A stretch of 64,000 nucleotides of DNA from an uncultured Eggerthellaceae bacterium (GCA_934648845.1 CAKUFS010000004.1:54775-118774); one strand, 5' to 3'; counted from the first letter of the stretch, positions 8,318 through 18,445 are shown. The notes: a model not told the origin generated them from the sequence alone. Numbers and translations are program-made.

Positions 8318-9256
8318 TTACAGCAGCTTGATTGCGGCAGCTCCCAAAATCATAATCAGAGCGCCCAGTATCTTTTGCCCATTGACAGCCTTTTTCGGGG
8401 ACTCGAAAATCCCGAAATGATCAACCAGAATGCCGCCCGTTGTGGAGCCAACCAAAAGAAGGATAATCGTCATTCCAGTTCCAATAATTCTTGATAGATA
8501 GATATTTACGAGAACATACAGCCCGCCAAGAATGCCGCCGATCCACATCCACCAGGGATTTTTAGCTGGTTTCCCTTCCTTTGGTTCCGGCTTTCCGTTC
8601 TTCAGGCGCAAGACAATGCAGATAATTGCCAGAATAATGGTTCCAACGGTGAACGAAATAACCGATGCTTTTATCGGTGAGCTTGCTGCCACCCCAAGAT
8701 ACCCGTTTACCGCAGTCTGAGTTGCAACCGCCATTCCCGCGAAAACGGCAAATGCTCGCCAGAGCCACAAAGAGGCATTTGTTGATTTTTGCCGACCGCC
8801 GCGCTCCGCCTTGCTTTCTTTTGCCATTGAAACCAAAATCACGCCCAGAATCACCAGCGCCGCACCCGCAACGCGAAATACGGTCAACGGCGTTTGATAC
8901 GAACGGAACAACCCAAAATTATCAACGGCCAGGCCCATGAGAATCTGACCGAGAACCGGAAGCACGACCGTCTGCACTCCGCCCAACTTCGGGAACAGCA
9001 GGATATTTCCCGTCAGAAAAACCACACCACAAGCGCCGCCAATCCAGATCCATGCAGGCTCGTCCAGCAGCTGCGCAAAAGGAATGCTTAGCCCTTGCCC
9101 GGTGACCAGCAATAACGTGGATAGAAACAACAACCCAACAGAAAACGACACCAAAGCCGCGTTATATGGCGTCCCTACTTTTTTCCTCAATCTTGTGTTT
9201 ACGCTCGTCTGAATAGGCAGGCAGATGCCTACCAGAAACCCGAGAATAAGGGGCAT
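8318..9256 (-). CDS. DMT-superfamily transporter, YdcZ/DUF606 type
   Basis: About 312 residues made of two repeats of hydrophobic segments, each with the YdcZ (PF04657) pattern: MPLILGFLVGICLPIQTSVN at the start of repeat one and AVFAGMAVATQTAVNGYLG at the start of repeat two, with WIWIGGACGVVFL / WWMWIGGILGGLYV at matching points. Roughly ten membrane helices. The substrate is unknown. The ATG at 9256 is chosen over the upstream frame start because AAGGAAAG precedes it. The two-repeat length suggests fusion of two five-helix YdcZ units, as in many members. Confidence 0.85.
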   Translation of the reverse strand: MPLILGFLVGICLPIQTSVNTRLRKKVGTPYNAALVSFSVGLLFLSTLLLVTGQGLSIPFAQLLDEPAWIWIGGACGVVFLTGNILLFPKLGGVQTVVLPVLGQILMGLAVDNFGLFRSYQTPLTVFRVAGAALVILGVILVSMAKESKAERGGRQKSTNASLWLWRAFAVFAGMAVATQTAVNGYLGVAASSPIKASVISFTVGTIILAIICIVLRLKNGKPEPKEGKPAKNPWWMWIGGILGGLYVLVNIYLSRIIGTGMTIILLLVGSTTGGILVDHFGIFESPKKAVNGQKILGALIMILGAAAIKLL

Positions 9257-9382
9257 GCTTTTCTTTCCTTCTTTATCGGTGCAATGTTGTTCGAGTCCGC
9301 CCCCCATCAGCCAGCTGCGACTATTGCGAGAGCAGTATCAGCAGCATAGCGCACCTGCACCGGAATGCAAAGCCTCGCCCCG

Positions 9383-10623
9383 CTAAAGAGACGCATCGCG
9401 CGATGCTTCATCACGACGCGCCTGCCCCCAACAGTAGAGAATCAACGCTATAGCGAATGTCGCAAGAGTGATTACGCCCAAACCCATAATAAGAGACGGC
9501 CAATCAAGCGTTGCAACCACCGTTGCCACAGCAGTAATGATTACATAGGAAAAATTCACCAGCGAGGACGCCGATCCCACACGATCTTCCGGCTGATTCA
9601 GCAAATCAACATAGGCCAGGGGTCAAATGACTCCCTCGGAAAGCGCATAGGGCGCAAATGCAAGGAAAAACACTCCCGGAGATATCTCGCCAACCGCAAG
9701 CAGGGCAATGCCCGAAACACCAATCAGAACAAAGCTCATACGCAATATGCGCTGGTCGGGCATGCGCTTTGATAGTGCGAGATATATGAAGGGCGCAATA
9801 CAGTCCAAAAGGCACGTCAGCGCATAAATCATGCTGTAACCAAAATAATCCATGCCGAAATGATTCATTAAGATATAGGGGACGACAGCAATGAACGCAA
9901 AAACGGCACGCCGGCAAAACCCATAATCAAAGCAAGCGACAAGAACGAGCGAGTCGATGCAAGCGCTCCACAGTCGCGCACAACTTTACGCAACGATTCT
10001 TTAACGCCCGCTCCAGCACCATTATGCGAACCGCGCACCTCGTGAGTCTCCGACACAAGCAGCGCAAGAACGACAGCCACCACGCCCAAAAGAGCCAACA
10101 TGGCAAATACACCGCGCCAGCTTGTTGCCATCAAAATGAACGAACCCAAAAAAGGCGCAAGAACGGGCCCTATGATTACTAAAGACTGCAGAAACGTCAT
10201 GGCCGTTTGCACTGAATCTTCCGCATACGCATCTTGGATCAATGCTGTAGCAAGCATCTGGACGCCGCCCACACTTGCACCCTGCAAAACGCGAAACACA
10301 ACCAAAAACTCAACAGAAGGACTAAGCGCACATCCAGCAGACGAAAAAGCGAATAAGACCGTCACCAGCACCAACGGCGGTTTACGGCCGCAACAGTCGC
10401 TCAAGGGACCCGTTAGAAACGTAGAAAAGGCAGAGACAAAGAAAAACGCGAACATGGTTAAATTCAGATAACCGATGCTTACGTCAAACGTCTCTTGCAT
10501 GCTCGGCAATGCCGGCGCATACATATCTATTGCAAGAATTGCAATGAGGTCAATTGACAATATGCAAGCGAAAAAAGCGCGTGGGCCGAGTCGCCTCTGC
10601 CCACGCTTGAGAGAGAAGGACAT
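9383..10623 (-). pseudogene. Bcr/CflA-like MFS drug transporter, broken
   Basis: The 5' part is a normal MFS start: LSIDLIAILAIDMYAPALPS, FFFVSAFSTFLTGPLSDCCG (motif A), RVLQGASVGGVQM and ATSWRGVFAMLA. Near 9910 the frame is lost (VPFLRSLLSSPIS then stop) while the adjacent frame resumes VFAFIAVVPYILMNHFG and continues through helices to YALSEGVI, where an in-frame TGA (near 9627) interrupts before YVDLLNQPEDRVGSASSLV. So one frameshift and one stop split the last five or six helices. The start could be the GTG at 10638, three bases after the stop of the upstream gene, or the ATG at 10623. The intact family exports drugs or small molecules by proton antiport. Confidence 0.8.
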
Positions 10624-10641
10624 GGATATCTCTTTCACTTT

Positions 10642-11214
10642 CTATCTACAAGAACAGCACATCTTGGTTTCGCCTTTACCATTCAGGCGATTTCCCAGCT
10701 TATCAAACTCCCAGCGCTCGAAAATAATAAGACGAGGTCCGACAAAAATATCGTAAGTACCGGCAAACTCCATATCAAGGCACGTAAACGTTCCGCTCAC
10801 CGAGGTGAAATAATCGGCAGCTTCCTCGTTGAACTCGCCATCGACGAAAATATAGACATCGGCACGCCGGCTGCGCCCCATCATGGGAATGAAAAACTGA
10901 ATGGTCTCGTTCTCTACCGCAACGCCTCTAAGCTGCAACTGAACGCCATAGCGCGCCTGCTCGCATTCGAAACGTTTAGGCCAATCATTCCCCTGCATCT
11001 TTGCATAGTAACCCCATGCGTTTTCAAAGCGGCAGGCATCATCAGCATATACGGAAGCATAGAACTCATCGATATTCGAAGCGTTTTCCAAATGGCCCTT
11101 CAGGGTATCCTTTACCCCGCCCCCGATGCACGCAAGCGAGAACAGCTTCTTATAATCAGCCAATTCCTCTTCGGATTTTGCGGCAGTTTGCTCTTTAAGA
11201 TCTTGATAATCCAT
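10642..11214 (-). CDS. Uncharacterised protein, about 190 aa
   Basis: I do not recognise the family. The product starts MDYQDLKEQTAAKSEEELAD, is mixed alpha/beta, acidic, without signal peptide or membrane segments, and ends in a Cys-rich tail (KMCCSCR). The middle contains RSRRADVYIFVDGEFNEEAADYF and later GTYDIFVGPRLIIFERWEF. It ends three or more bases before the MFS gene and is probably cotranscribed with it. The start is uncertain: TTG at 11232 or ATG at 11214; neither has a strong ribosome binding site. Confidence 0.6.
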   Translation of the reverse strand: MDYQDLKEQTAAKSEEELADYKKLFSLACIGGGVKDTLKGHLENASNIDEFYASVYADDACRFENAWGYYAKMQGNDWPKRFECEQARYGVQLQLRGVAVENETIQFFIPMMGRSRRADVYIFVDGEFNEEAADYFTSVSGTFTCLDMEFAGTYDIFVGPRLIIFERWEFDKLGNRLNGKGETKMCCSCR

Positions 11215-11319
11215 GAAAATTGACACACTCAAGCTTTTCGACTCAAAGAAACGAGTCTTCTGCGGTTTTTTTGAATCAGGATCCAGTAGGATTTAGTCGC
11301 TTTGACTACCTCCGAAACC

Positions 11320-11554
11320 ATGTTGTTGAAAAAAGGGTCCCAAATTCGAAGTTATGGTAGATTGGAAGTAGGTCATGGGAGCGAACCAGGGTGTTTTTAG
11401 ATTAACGCAATAGAATCCGGAAAAATGATTTTATATATGGCCAGTTCAAAATTATGCTCGTGAAAGATAACATATTCCGGTGCCCGTCTGCGCGCTTCCG
11501 ACCTACTTCCAACCTGCATCAACTTCGAATTTCACCCTGATTTTCCAACAACAT
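11320..11554. repeat. 234-bp inverted-arm repeat, copy B
   Basis: Left end ATGTTGTTGAAAAAAGGG, CAAATTCGAAGTTATGG and TTGGAAGTAGGT. Right end CCTACTTCCAACCTGCATC, ACTTCGAATTTCACCC and CCAACAACAT. Length 235 bp. Centre: GGCCAGTTCAAAATTATGC. Confidence 0.93.
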
Positions 11555-12106
11555 GGATTGCAAATCACGCAAAAGTCGAGAAAGACCGAACAATTAGCCC
11601 ATATTCGCGCAGGTTGCATCTCTGCGTTGGGAAAAGTACGTCAACGACGTCCCATCGACTGCGTCTAGTCGAGAACAATACGGCGACGCATCAAAACAAA
11701 ATAGGGAACAAATCGTAATTTAAATTACAAAAAAGTTCCCTACATCGATCTGCAGCAGCAAGACCAATTGATCGATCGGAACAGCGCTAACAAGCTTCCC
11801 TGCTTAGAACCCTGATCGTCACGCGCCCACAAAAGGCATAACTATCTCTCATATCTTCTGTCACATCTCTCACCATGTCTCCCACCTTTCAACCCTTGAA
11901 TCTTTGCAATCCTGGCTCCTGGATTATCTAATTGGGTAGAATTAAAGCATGAACAAAAGCAGGCCGTTTTGCGGAATTGAAAAGAGACCGATGGCACGAC
12001 AACCTCCGCAGATGACCGATAGGAATCAGTGCAAGACAATTACAACTGCCGCAAATCAAAATCGTCACATCGTAGCTGCCCTGAGCCAACCACGAAAGGA
12101 ACCGTC
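11555..12106. other. Intergenic region between repeat B and the WYL gene
   Basis: No gene is seen over about 550 bases. TAGGGAAC (11702-11709) pairs with GTTCCCTA (11735-11742), enclosing the palindrome GTAATTTAAATTAC; this hairpin may be a terminator or a protein site. GTAGCT-rich sequence just before the WYL gene gives no clear promoter. Confidence 0.5.
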
Positions 12107-13114
12107 ATGTCCGCCGCCAATCAGCGTCTGAAGCTTCTCTATCTTGCACGCATTCTGCAAGAAGAGACGGACGAGAATCACGGACTAACGTGCCCGCAGC
12201 TGTGCGAGCGTTTGACGGAGCGTGGCATTAAAGTGGAGCGCAAAACGTTTTATCGCGATATTCAAAGCCTTGTTGATTTCGGGTATGACATTCAGAAAAT
12301 TCCGCATAATCCCGTTGAATACGCGCTGTTCACACGTGAATTTCAAGACCAGGAGCTCATCTTAATGGCCGATGCCGTACAGTCGTCAAAATTCCTGACC
12401 CAACGTAAAGCCGACACCCTGGTTGCCGCCATCGAAAAGCTGGGAAGCAAGCACCTGGCTGCCAGCTTAAAGAAGCGCATCCATGTGGAAGGCCGCATCA
12501 AAACGCAAAACGAGTCGGTTTTCTACAACATCGATGCCATCAGCCGCGCCATTTCAACGCGCCGCAAAGTCGAATTCAAATATTTCCAATACGACGAAAA
12601 CAAGAAGCGAGTGCTGCGACGCAATGGCGCAATCTACAAAGAAACTCCTGTTCATCTGCTCTATACGAACGACTGCTACTACCTGGTAGCCTGGAGCGAA
12701 CAGCACGAATGCTTCGTGAATTATCGCGTTGACCGCATGCTCAACATCAACGTATCGGAAGAAGAGGCCACGCGCAACGAGCGCATTGCCGCGTTCGACG
12801 CCACGCAGTATCAACAGCGCAGCTTTGACATGTTCAACGGGCAGCCAACAACGGTCACACTTTTAGCGAAAGCATCAGCCATGAACGCAGTCGTTGATCG
12901 TTTCGGGGAAGACGTTCTGGTAACACCGGCTGAAGAAGATGTCGCACGCGTACATGTGACGGTGATGGAAAGTCCCACATTCTACGGATGGCTCGCGCAA
13001 TTTGGCGAAGATATCACCATTGAAGCGCCGCAGAGCACGCGCGCGGCATACGTCACACATCTTCGCAGTATCTTGAGCAGTTACAAGAGTTCGGACAAAA
13101 CCACCCCAGCCTAG
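12107..13114 (+). CDS. WYL-domain transcriptional regulator
   Basis: An N-terminal winged helix (about residues 1-75, LYLARILQEET, LCERLTERGIKVERKTFYRD) is followed by a WYL domain (about 140-220: KVEFKYFQYDENKKR, YLVAWSEQHECFVNYRVDRM) and a C-terminal WCX-like part. WYL regulators respond to nucleic acid or nucleotide ligands and act as repressors or activators. The ATG at 12107 has AAAGGA seven bases upstream. It stands alone and is convergent with the asparagine synthetase-like gene, so its target is not evident. Confidence 0.88.
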   Translation: MSAANQRLKLLYLARILQEETDENHGLTCPQLCERLTERGIKVERKTFYRDIQSLVDFGYDIQKIPHNPVEYALFTREFQDQELILMADAVQSSKFLTQRKADTLVAAIEKLGSKHLAASLKKRIHVEGRIKTQNESVFYNIDAISRAISTRRKVEFKYFQYDENKKRVLRRNGAIYKETPVHLLYTNDCYYLVAWSEQHECFVNYRVDRMLNINVSEEEATRNERIAAFDATQYQQRSFDMFNGQPTTVTLLAKASAMNAVVDRFGEDVLVTPAEEDVARVHVTVMESPTFYGWLAQFGEDITIEAPQSTRAAYVTHLRSILSSYKSSDKTTPA

Positions 13115-13235
13115 TCGGCCACCGTTCAAGCAGCAAACCCGCAGCTCCCACCTGGGGCGCGACTCAAATCGCAGCTGGGACAGCATCACACCGCCCCTTC
13201 GCACGGACCCTTCGCTCGACCCCTTCACGCCAGTT

Positions 13236-14831
13236 CTAGTCAGCCGCCCCATTCAGGAAAAACAGCTCGTACCAGCGCACCAAGGTGTAGCACGTCCACA
13301 CGTAGCGCCACAAAAGCGGCTCGTGGCGTTTATACCAATGCCCGTGCGCCGCCGGCTTCTCACCCTTGAACGCTGCCAGCAAACAGCTCAGCTCACCTGC
13401 GTTGAGCAGGCATTTCGCCGCGTCGCTTGTCAGCGCGCGCTCGATTTCCGCCATGAACGGCTCGGTTGCCAGCCACGCACGCACCGGCACCGGGAAGCCG
13501 AGCTTTTTGCGATACGCAACGTCGTGCGGCAACACGCGTGCCGCCGCCGCGCGAAGCGCCAGCTTATTCCCCTGATCGGTGGTCTTGAAACGCGACGGCA
13601 TGGTGCGCGCAATCTCGAACATGCGCAAATCGCAAAACGGCATGCGAATATCAAGGCCCGTGCCACGCGCGATCTTCGTGGAGTTATACAGAATGCTGCC
13701 CTCGAAATACGTGCGCAGGTCGGTGTAGAGCTTTTGCCCCAGCTCATCGTGGACAGCACCCGCCGCCGCACGCTGCTTGACAAACTCCTCTGTGGAGCGG
13801 TTCGGGAAATACTGCGCAGCGAAACGCTGCTGCTCTTTCGCGTTCATGATATACGTGGTGCCGTGATAAACCGGCTCGAGCAGCTTGCGCAGCGCCGGCG
13901 TGTGACGATACACGCTGTAGCCGGCGAAAAACTCATCGGCACCTTCGCCCGAGAAACACAGCTCGGACTTGCCACCCGCCACAATCTGCTTGCACGCGGA
14001 ATACAGAGAGAGCGCGGCAACATCGGCCGTGGGCAGCTCGAAAGCACGCAGAAACTCATCAACGTTTCCCAGGAACTCTTCCGGCGTTACCGTAAGCCCT
14101 TCGAAATTGCGACCCAAAAACTCCGCCGTGGCGCGCGCATCTTCCTCTTCGCTTGCCTGTTGATTTTCATACGCCGCACAAAATCCCGTGCGTGCACGGC
14201 TCTTCGCCATAATGAACGACGAATCCACGCCGCCCGAAAGAAAGCTGTCACACACCTGGTCGGGCTCGCAAATGTCGCGCAGGCTTGCTTCCATGGCAGC
14301 ATCCACGTCGCTTGCCCACTGGTCAAGCGTCTTCGACTCATCGGGTTCAAATGACAGGTCCCAATACGTTCCCAGCTTGAGCCCCTGGGCGGCACTGTAC
14401 GTCAAATAGCCGCCCGGTTGCAGCTTGAACACGCCTTTGAACAGGGTTTCTTCGCCGGGCAAATACGTGAACGCCAAATAGAACTGAATCATTTCCTGAT
14501 TGAGCTCGCGCACAAATCCAGGCTGGTCGAACAAATCGCTGATGCTTGTGCCCACCAGAACGCGCCCATCCGCCGTCTGGTAATAGAAAAAGAGCTCCGC
14601 GCCCAGAATGTCGCGCAAGCAAAACAGCTGCTGGCTTTCAGTGTCGAAGAGCGCGGCGGCGAACTGACCGTTGATATGGGTGCCCATCTGCGTTCCCCAC
14701 CGCTCGTAAGCGGCCACCACCAAACGCTGCTCGCGTTGGTCGCGCGTCAGTCCATTGGTGCATACACCCAGCTCAGATGCAAGTTCTTTATGGTTGCGAA
14801 TCAATCCGGCATATGCCTTCAGCTCAATCAC
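13236..14831 (-). CDS. Asparagine synthetase-like protein lacking the N-terminal part of the glutaminase domain
   Basis: The C-terminal synthetase domain is complete: PP-loop SFLSGGVDSSFI near residue 195, SGEGADEFFAGY near 290, DIRMPFCDLRMFEIA and KLGFPVPVRAWL. It would adenylate aspartate or a related acid and amidate it. The N-terminus is unusual: it starts VIELKAYAGLIRNHKELASE, which aligns with the NGEIYN region of AsnB, so about the first 70 residues are absent, including the nucleophilic Cys2 and the first arginine of the glutamine site. The GTG at 14831 has AAAGGA six bases upstream, and only about 155 bases separate it from the next gene, so the missing part is not encoded in front. 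It may use ammonia or another nitrogen source. Confidence 0.8.
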   Translation of the reverse strand: MIELKAYAGLIRNHKELASELGVCTNGLTRDQREQRLVVAAYERWGTQMGTHINGQFAAALFDTESQQLFCLRDILGAELFFYYQTADGRVLVGTSISDLFDQPGFVRELNQEMIQFYLAFTYLPGEETLFKGVFKLQPGGYLTYSAAQGLKLGTYWDLSFEPDESKTLDQWASDVDAAMEASLRDICEPDQVCDSFLSGGVDSSFIMAKSRARTGFCAAYENQQASEEEDARATAEFLGRNFEGLTVTPEEFLGNVDEFLRAFELPTADVAALSLYSACKQIVAGGKSELCFSGEGADEFFAGYSVYRHTPALRKLLEPVYHGTTYIMNAKEQQRFAAQYFPNRSTEEFVKQRAAAGAVHDELGQKLYTDLRTYFEGSILYNSTKIARGTGLDIRMPFCDLRMFEIARTMPSRFKTTDQGNKLALRAAAARVLPHDVAYRKKLGFPVPVRAWLATEPFMAEIERALTSDAAKCLLNAGELSCLLAAFKGEKPAAHGHWYKRHEPLLWRYVWTCYTLVRWYELFFLNGAAD

Positions 14832-14986
14832 AGGTTGTCCTTTCAATTCGAATCAGCAGGTCGCAGAAGTCGCTCGCAAGAAGTGGAGCGCCGCAGCAAA
14901 GCAACGAATCCGCCACAGTACCGCGCAACGTAACTGCGCGCACATTATCGCCACGCTTTTCACGCCTTGCGCACCACACCTCCGTG

Positions 14987-15442
14987 CTACAGCGCAGCCA
15001 GCGTTGCCACTTTGATCTTGAACACCGCTTTCTTCACCGCCTGGGGCGCATCAACGCAAACGCCCGGCATATGCGCGTCAGCAGGAAACACAATGGCGAA
15101 GCGGCCCGGCGTCATAAGGAAAGCCTCGCCCGTCACGTTGTTACTGTACAGCGCGTAATCATCAGCAGCATCAAACGCCCTCGTGACCTCAAGATTCTGC
15201 ACCGGCGCAACTTCCAAATATTCCTGGCCAGCAATAACGCACTGAATGTCAACGTATTCTTCGTGCGCTTCGTATTCTTTTTGAGAGCGAGGCTTCGTAT
15301 CGTACGACATCACGTTCACGCACTCGCCATCGCCCAAGTCGTAGCTGCCGTTTTCAAGCGCAGCCATATCATGCTGCGCCCAGAAGTTCGCCGCCTTCGG
15401 GCAAATCTTGGCAAGATCTTTCATTTCCGTTGAAAACAGCAT
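14987..15442 (-). CDS. YhcH/YjgK/YiaL family protein (DUF386), 151 aa
   Basis: Matches the YhcH/YjgK/YiaL cupin-like family: YEAHEEYVDIQCVIAGQEYL, MTPGRFAIVFPADAHMPGV and VKKAVFKIKV. The clustered His/Glu residues would bind a metal. The family is linked to sialic acid and other sugar catabolism, often as an anomerase or isomerase accessory protein. The ATG at 15442 is preceded by AGGAGA; the longer frame from 15559 has no such site. It lies in front of the asparagine-synthetase-like gene in the same direction with a gap of about 155 bases; a shared transcript is possible. Confidence 0.85.
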   Translation of the reverse strand: MLFSTEMKDLAKICPKAANFWAQHDMAALENGSYDLGDGECVNVMSYDTKPRSQKEYEAHEEYVDIQCVIAGQEYLEVAPVQNLEVTRAFDAADDYALYSNNVTGEAFLMTPGRFAIVFPADAHMPGVCVDAPQAVKKAVFKIKVATLAAL

Positions 15443-15846
15443 CGCTCGTCTCCTTTTCGTTTTTTTGCGCGCAGTTCCTTGTTCGATGCTTTGGCAATTC
15501 AGCGTCTTCCGCACGAAAACGTCTCTCACGCTTGCCGCATTCCGCGCGCCCCAGCACATTCTGCGCTTACAACCCTTCTATTTTAACGGTTCTCACGCAG
15601 GCCATTACGCGCAAAACAGAACAAACAATACCACTACGAATTTGCCCCGTGAGACCCTTGCCTTCCCACGCATCGGAAAGGGATTCATCGCCCCTATCAC
15701 ATTCACGCCCTCTCGTCTCCTTCCCAGCGCCCACCAAAAGGGCAACCTCCCCGATACCGTCAATCGGAGTCTCGGCCTCACCTTCCCCGCACACCAAAAA
15801 GGGACGTATAATCAAGTGCAAATATCGTCCGTGAAAGGAAGCAACC
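15443..15846. other. Intergenic region with divergent promoters
   Basis: Contains a TATAAT (15807-15812) about 35 bases before the TTG of the EamA gene, with no good -35. I see nothing else convincing in these 400 bases. Confidence 0.4.
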
Positions 15847-16716
15847 TTGCCTTGGATTCTTGCCGCATTCGCATCGGCTTTTTTTGCTGGAATCGTGTCA
15901 ATTCTTGCAAAATGCGGAATCAAAACCACCGATTCCGACGTCGCAACGGCGCTGCGCACCTGCGTCGTGCTGGTTTTCGCTTGGATCATGGCGGCAGTAT
16001 CAGGGCCTTTAAGTGCTGTCGCAAACATCAGCGCGCGGTCATGGCTCTTCCTTATTTTGTCGGGGCTTGCAACGGGTGGCTCGTGGATTTGCTACTTCAA
16101 GGCACTTTCCGTAGGCGACGTGAACAAAGTGGTTCCCGTTGACAAAATGAGCACCGTTCTTGCGGTGCTGCTGGCAATTGTCCTGTTCGGCGAGACAAGC
16201 AATCTTGTCGTTAAGCTCATGGGCACTGCCGTTATCGCAGTAGGCACATTCATGATGATCGAGAAAAAGCAACAAACAAGCGAAGGAGAAGGCAAGAGCT
16301 GGCTTGCATGGGCAATTGGCGCCGCCGTGTTTGCCGCGCTTACTTCCATTTTGGCGAAAGTCGGTATCGAGGGCGTTGAGTCGAACCTTGCAACCGCCAT
16401 TCGCACCTGCGTTGTGCTGATAATGGCATGGATCATCGTTGCGATGAAAGAAAAACTGGCCCAGGTGCCCAACGTGAAGCGTTCCGAATTAGGATTCTTG
16501 GCGGCATCTGGTCTTGCCACGGGAGCGTCCTGGCTGTTCTACTATTACGCAATCGCCATGGGTCAAGTGAGCGTTGTCGTGCAAATCGACAAACTGTCAC
16601 TGCTTGTTTCAGTGCTGTTCGCTTACTTCGTATTCAAGGAGAAGCTTTCGAAGAAGTCAGCGCTGGGATTGCTTCTTATCGTGCTGGGCACGGCTGCCAT
16701 GGCATGGTGGGTATAG
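15847..16716 (+). CDS. EamA-family DMT transporter
   Basis: 289 residues in two homologous EamA halves of five helices: ILAAFASAFFAGIVSILAKC / WLAWAIGAAVFAALTSILAK, then LSGLATGGSWICYFKALSVG / ASGLATGASWLFYYYAIAMG, then PVDKMSTVLAVLLAIVLFGE / QIDKLSLLVSVLFAYFVFKE. The striking similarity of the halves shows internal duplication. The family exports or imports small metabolites; the substrate is unknown. The start is a TTG (15847) with AAAGGAAG six bases upstream; no in-frame ATG or GTG is better placed. Confidence 0.88.
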   Translation: MPWILAAFASAFFAGIVSILAKCGIKTTDSDVATALRTCVVLVFAWIMAAVSGPLSAVANISARSWLFLILSGLATGGSWICYFKALSVGDVNKVVPVDKMSTVLAVLLAIVLFGETSNLVVKLMGTAVIAVGTFMMIEKKQQTSEGEGKSWLAWAIGAAVFAALTSILAKVGIEGVESNLATAIRTCVVLIMAWIIVAMKEKLAQVPNVKRSELGFLAASGLATGASWLFYYYAIAMGQVSVVVQIDKLSLLVSVLFAYFVFKEKLSKKSALGLLLIVLGTAAMAWWV

Positions 16717-17173
16717 CTTCCGTGGAACAATGCGCCGCCGGCAACAACGATGAATCCGGACGCAATGGCCCGGTGGGCGTGAGCTTCCCTTTGGCGAAAG
16801 CCAACGCCGCGAATCACCCTTGATCCTTTGAATTGATCGGGCAATTGACTCTATTCTTTCGCATAACCCCCTTCTTCCATATATTTTCAGCCGATTGCGA
16901 TCGATTTGAGATGAGTTTTATATTTTCCCAGTTAAGCTGTTATTAATATTTAACTTTAATAATATAAATGCAGTTAAATACTAATAGCGAGAACATATCT
17001 AAAAACAACCAACGTTACACGAGAAAGAAGATCGGTTGTCCACCTGAACCAAAGATGAAAAGCGCGTTGCAGCATTGACTTTCGCCGAAAAGACTACAGC
17101 CATCGACAGCCCGATACGGAAGCGAAAAAATGCGAGCGGGGCCTTCGCCAGCATGACCATCGAAGAACGAGGC
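16717..17173. other. Intergenic region, partly AT-rich
   Basis: No gene is seen. Around 16940-16962 TTATTAA and TTAATAA form an inverted repeat in an AT-rich patch (about 16905-17000). This could be a promoter or protein site; nothing more can be supported. Confidence 0.4.
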
Positions 17174-17200
17174 ACAAAAACCCGCCGCGAAAACGGCGGG
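17174..17200 (-). terminator. Rho-independent terminator of the GH25 gene
   Basis: CCCGCCG (17181-17187) pairs with CGGCGGG (17194-17200) and on the minus strand is followed by TTTTTG. Confidence 0.9.
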
Positions 17201-17245
17201 TCAACAATCGAACCAAGGATCGAAAAGCTTCACGCAAAAAACTGA

Positions 17246-18445
17246 TTAGAGCGTACCGTGCAGCGAACCCCACTGAATGGCCAAAGCATCCGAAGCATCC
17301 ATGAAACCATCACCGTTTATGTCAACGAAATAGCACACGGTTTTATCGGTCCACGCCACCCCTTGCGCAAGGAATTTTTGTTGCACGGTCGCGTTCCCGC
17401 AGACCAAATCGTAGGCGATTTGAGCATCAACCACGTTTACGCTTCCGTTCATATTCAAGTCAGCGCGCTTATAGCCCGCTCCACCGCGGTACGGATAGTA
17501 GTCAAAATCAACGTCAACGTATCCGTTCACACCCGCAACCGATGCATCGCTTGCGGATTGCCATATCTTGTATTCTCCCTGGTAGCTGCACTGATTGTTA
17601 TACTGGGCAACCCAGCGCTCCCACTGAGAGAAGCACGAATCGGTCAAATAGTTGTTCCACCAGTTCAGGTTCGCATAAATACCCGGAGTGAACCCTGCTT
17701 CGGAGACTGCATTGCAGAAAATCGTAGCAAATTCGCTCAAATCGTCGTTCGTGATACTCACCGCGCCGCTACCGTCATTGCCCGCCGGCGATCCATTCGA
17801 GGTATATTCCAAATCGTAATAAACCGGATAGCTGGGCTTATGGTCCCCCAAAACACGCAGAACATGGTTTGCTTCCGAACGAGCAGAAGCAGCATCGTAC
17901 GCGTACGAGTATAAATATACGCCATAGGGAATGCCCAAACGTTCGCATTCCGAGACGTTATACGCGAAGCACTTATCATCTTGGTCGGAATAATCACCGC
18001 CATAGCCAACACGCAAGATCGCAAACGTAACACCCTCGGCCTTAACCACTTCCCAATCGATGCTCTTCTGATGTTCGCTCACATCAATGCCCTTAGCAAG
18101 CGCACCGGGAATGATGGTCTGTCCATCCTCAGCAACATATCCCGAAGACGTAAGTGACCACGCGCGCGCCGCCGCAGCACGATCCGCCAGCGCAAGCATA
18201 TCAATGCCGCCAGCCGTCGAGCCTTCCTCATCAGTAGTATCGCCATTTTCACCTTTCGCCTGTTCAGCTGCCTGTTGTTCAGCAAGAGCGGCGTGGTCAA
18301 GCGGATTCGGCTGAGCCGCCAGCGCCACGAGCGGCGCAGACATTATCACCAGCGCCGCCGCACACAGCAACACGCACAACGCAGCACCAACAAACGCCCT
18401 TCGAGAGCGCTCAAAAAATGACAAGCAGGCTTGTTCTTGAGACAT
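17246..18445 (-). CDS. Secreted GH25 lysozyme with C-terminal dockerin-like module
   Basis: A signal peptide or anchor (FVGAALCVLLCAAALVIMSAP, about residues 20-45) is followed by an acidic linker, then a GH25 muramidase domain (about 115-325) with GIDVSEHQKSIDW and the catalytic DxE in VYYDLEY, ending near DVDFDYYPYRG. It would cleave the MurNAc-GlcNAc bond of peptidoglycan outside the membrane. A dockerin-like pair of loops ends the protein (DLNMNGSVNVVDAQIAYDL and DINGDGFMDASDALAIQ). The ATG at 18445 has AAAGAGG six bases upstream, which shortens the longest frame by 12 residues. The terminator follows directly, so it is monocistronic. Confidence 0.92.
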   Translation of the reverse strand: MSQEQACLSFFERSRRAFVGAALCVLLCAAALVIMSAPLVALAAQPNPLDHAALAEQQAAEQAKGENGDTTDEEGSTAGGIDMLALADRAAAARAWSLTSSGYVAEDGQTIIPGALAKGIDVSEHQKSIDWEVVKAEGVTFAILRVGYGGDYSDQDDKCFAYNVSECERLGIPYGVYLYSYAYDAASARSEANHVLRVLGDHKPSYPVYYDLEYTSNGSPAGNDGSGAVSITNDDLSEFATIFCNAVSEAGFTPGIYANLNWWNNYLTDSCFSQWERWVAQYNNQCSYQGEYKIWQSASDASVAGVNGYVDVDFDYYPYRGGAGYKRADLNMNGSVNVVDAQIAYDLVCGNATVQQKFLAQGVAWTDKTVCYFVDINGDGFMDASDALAIQWGSLHGTL

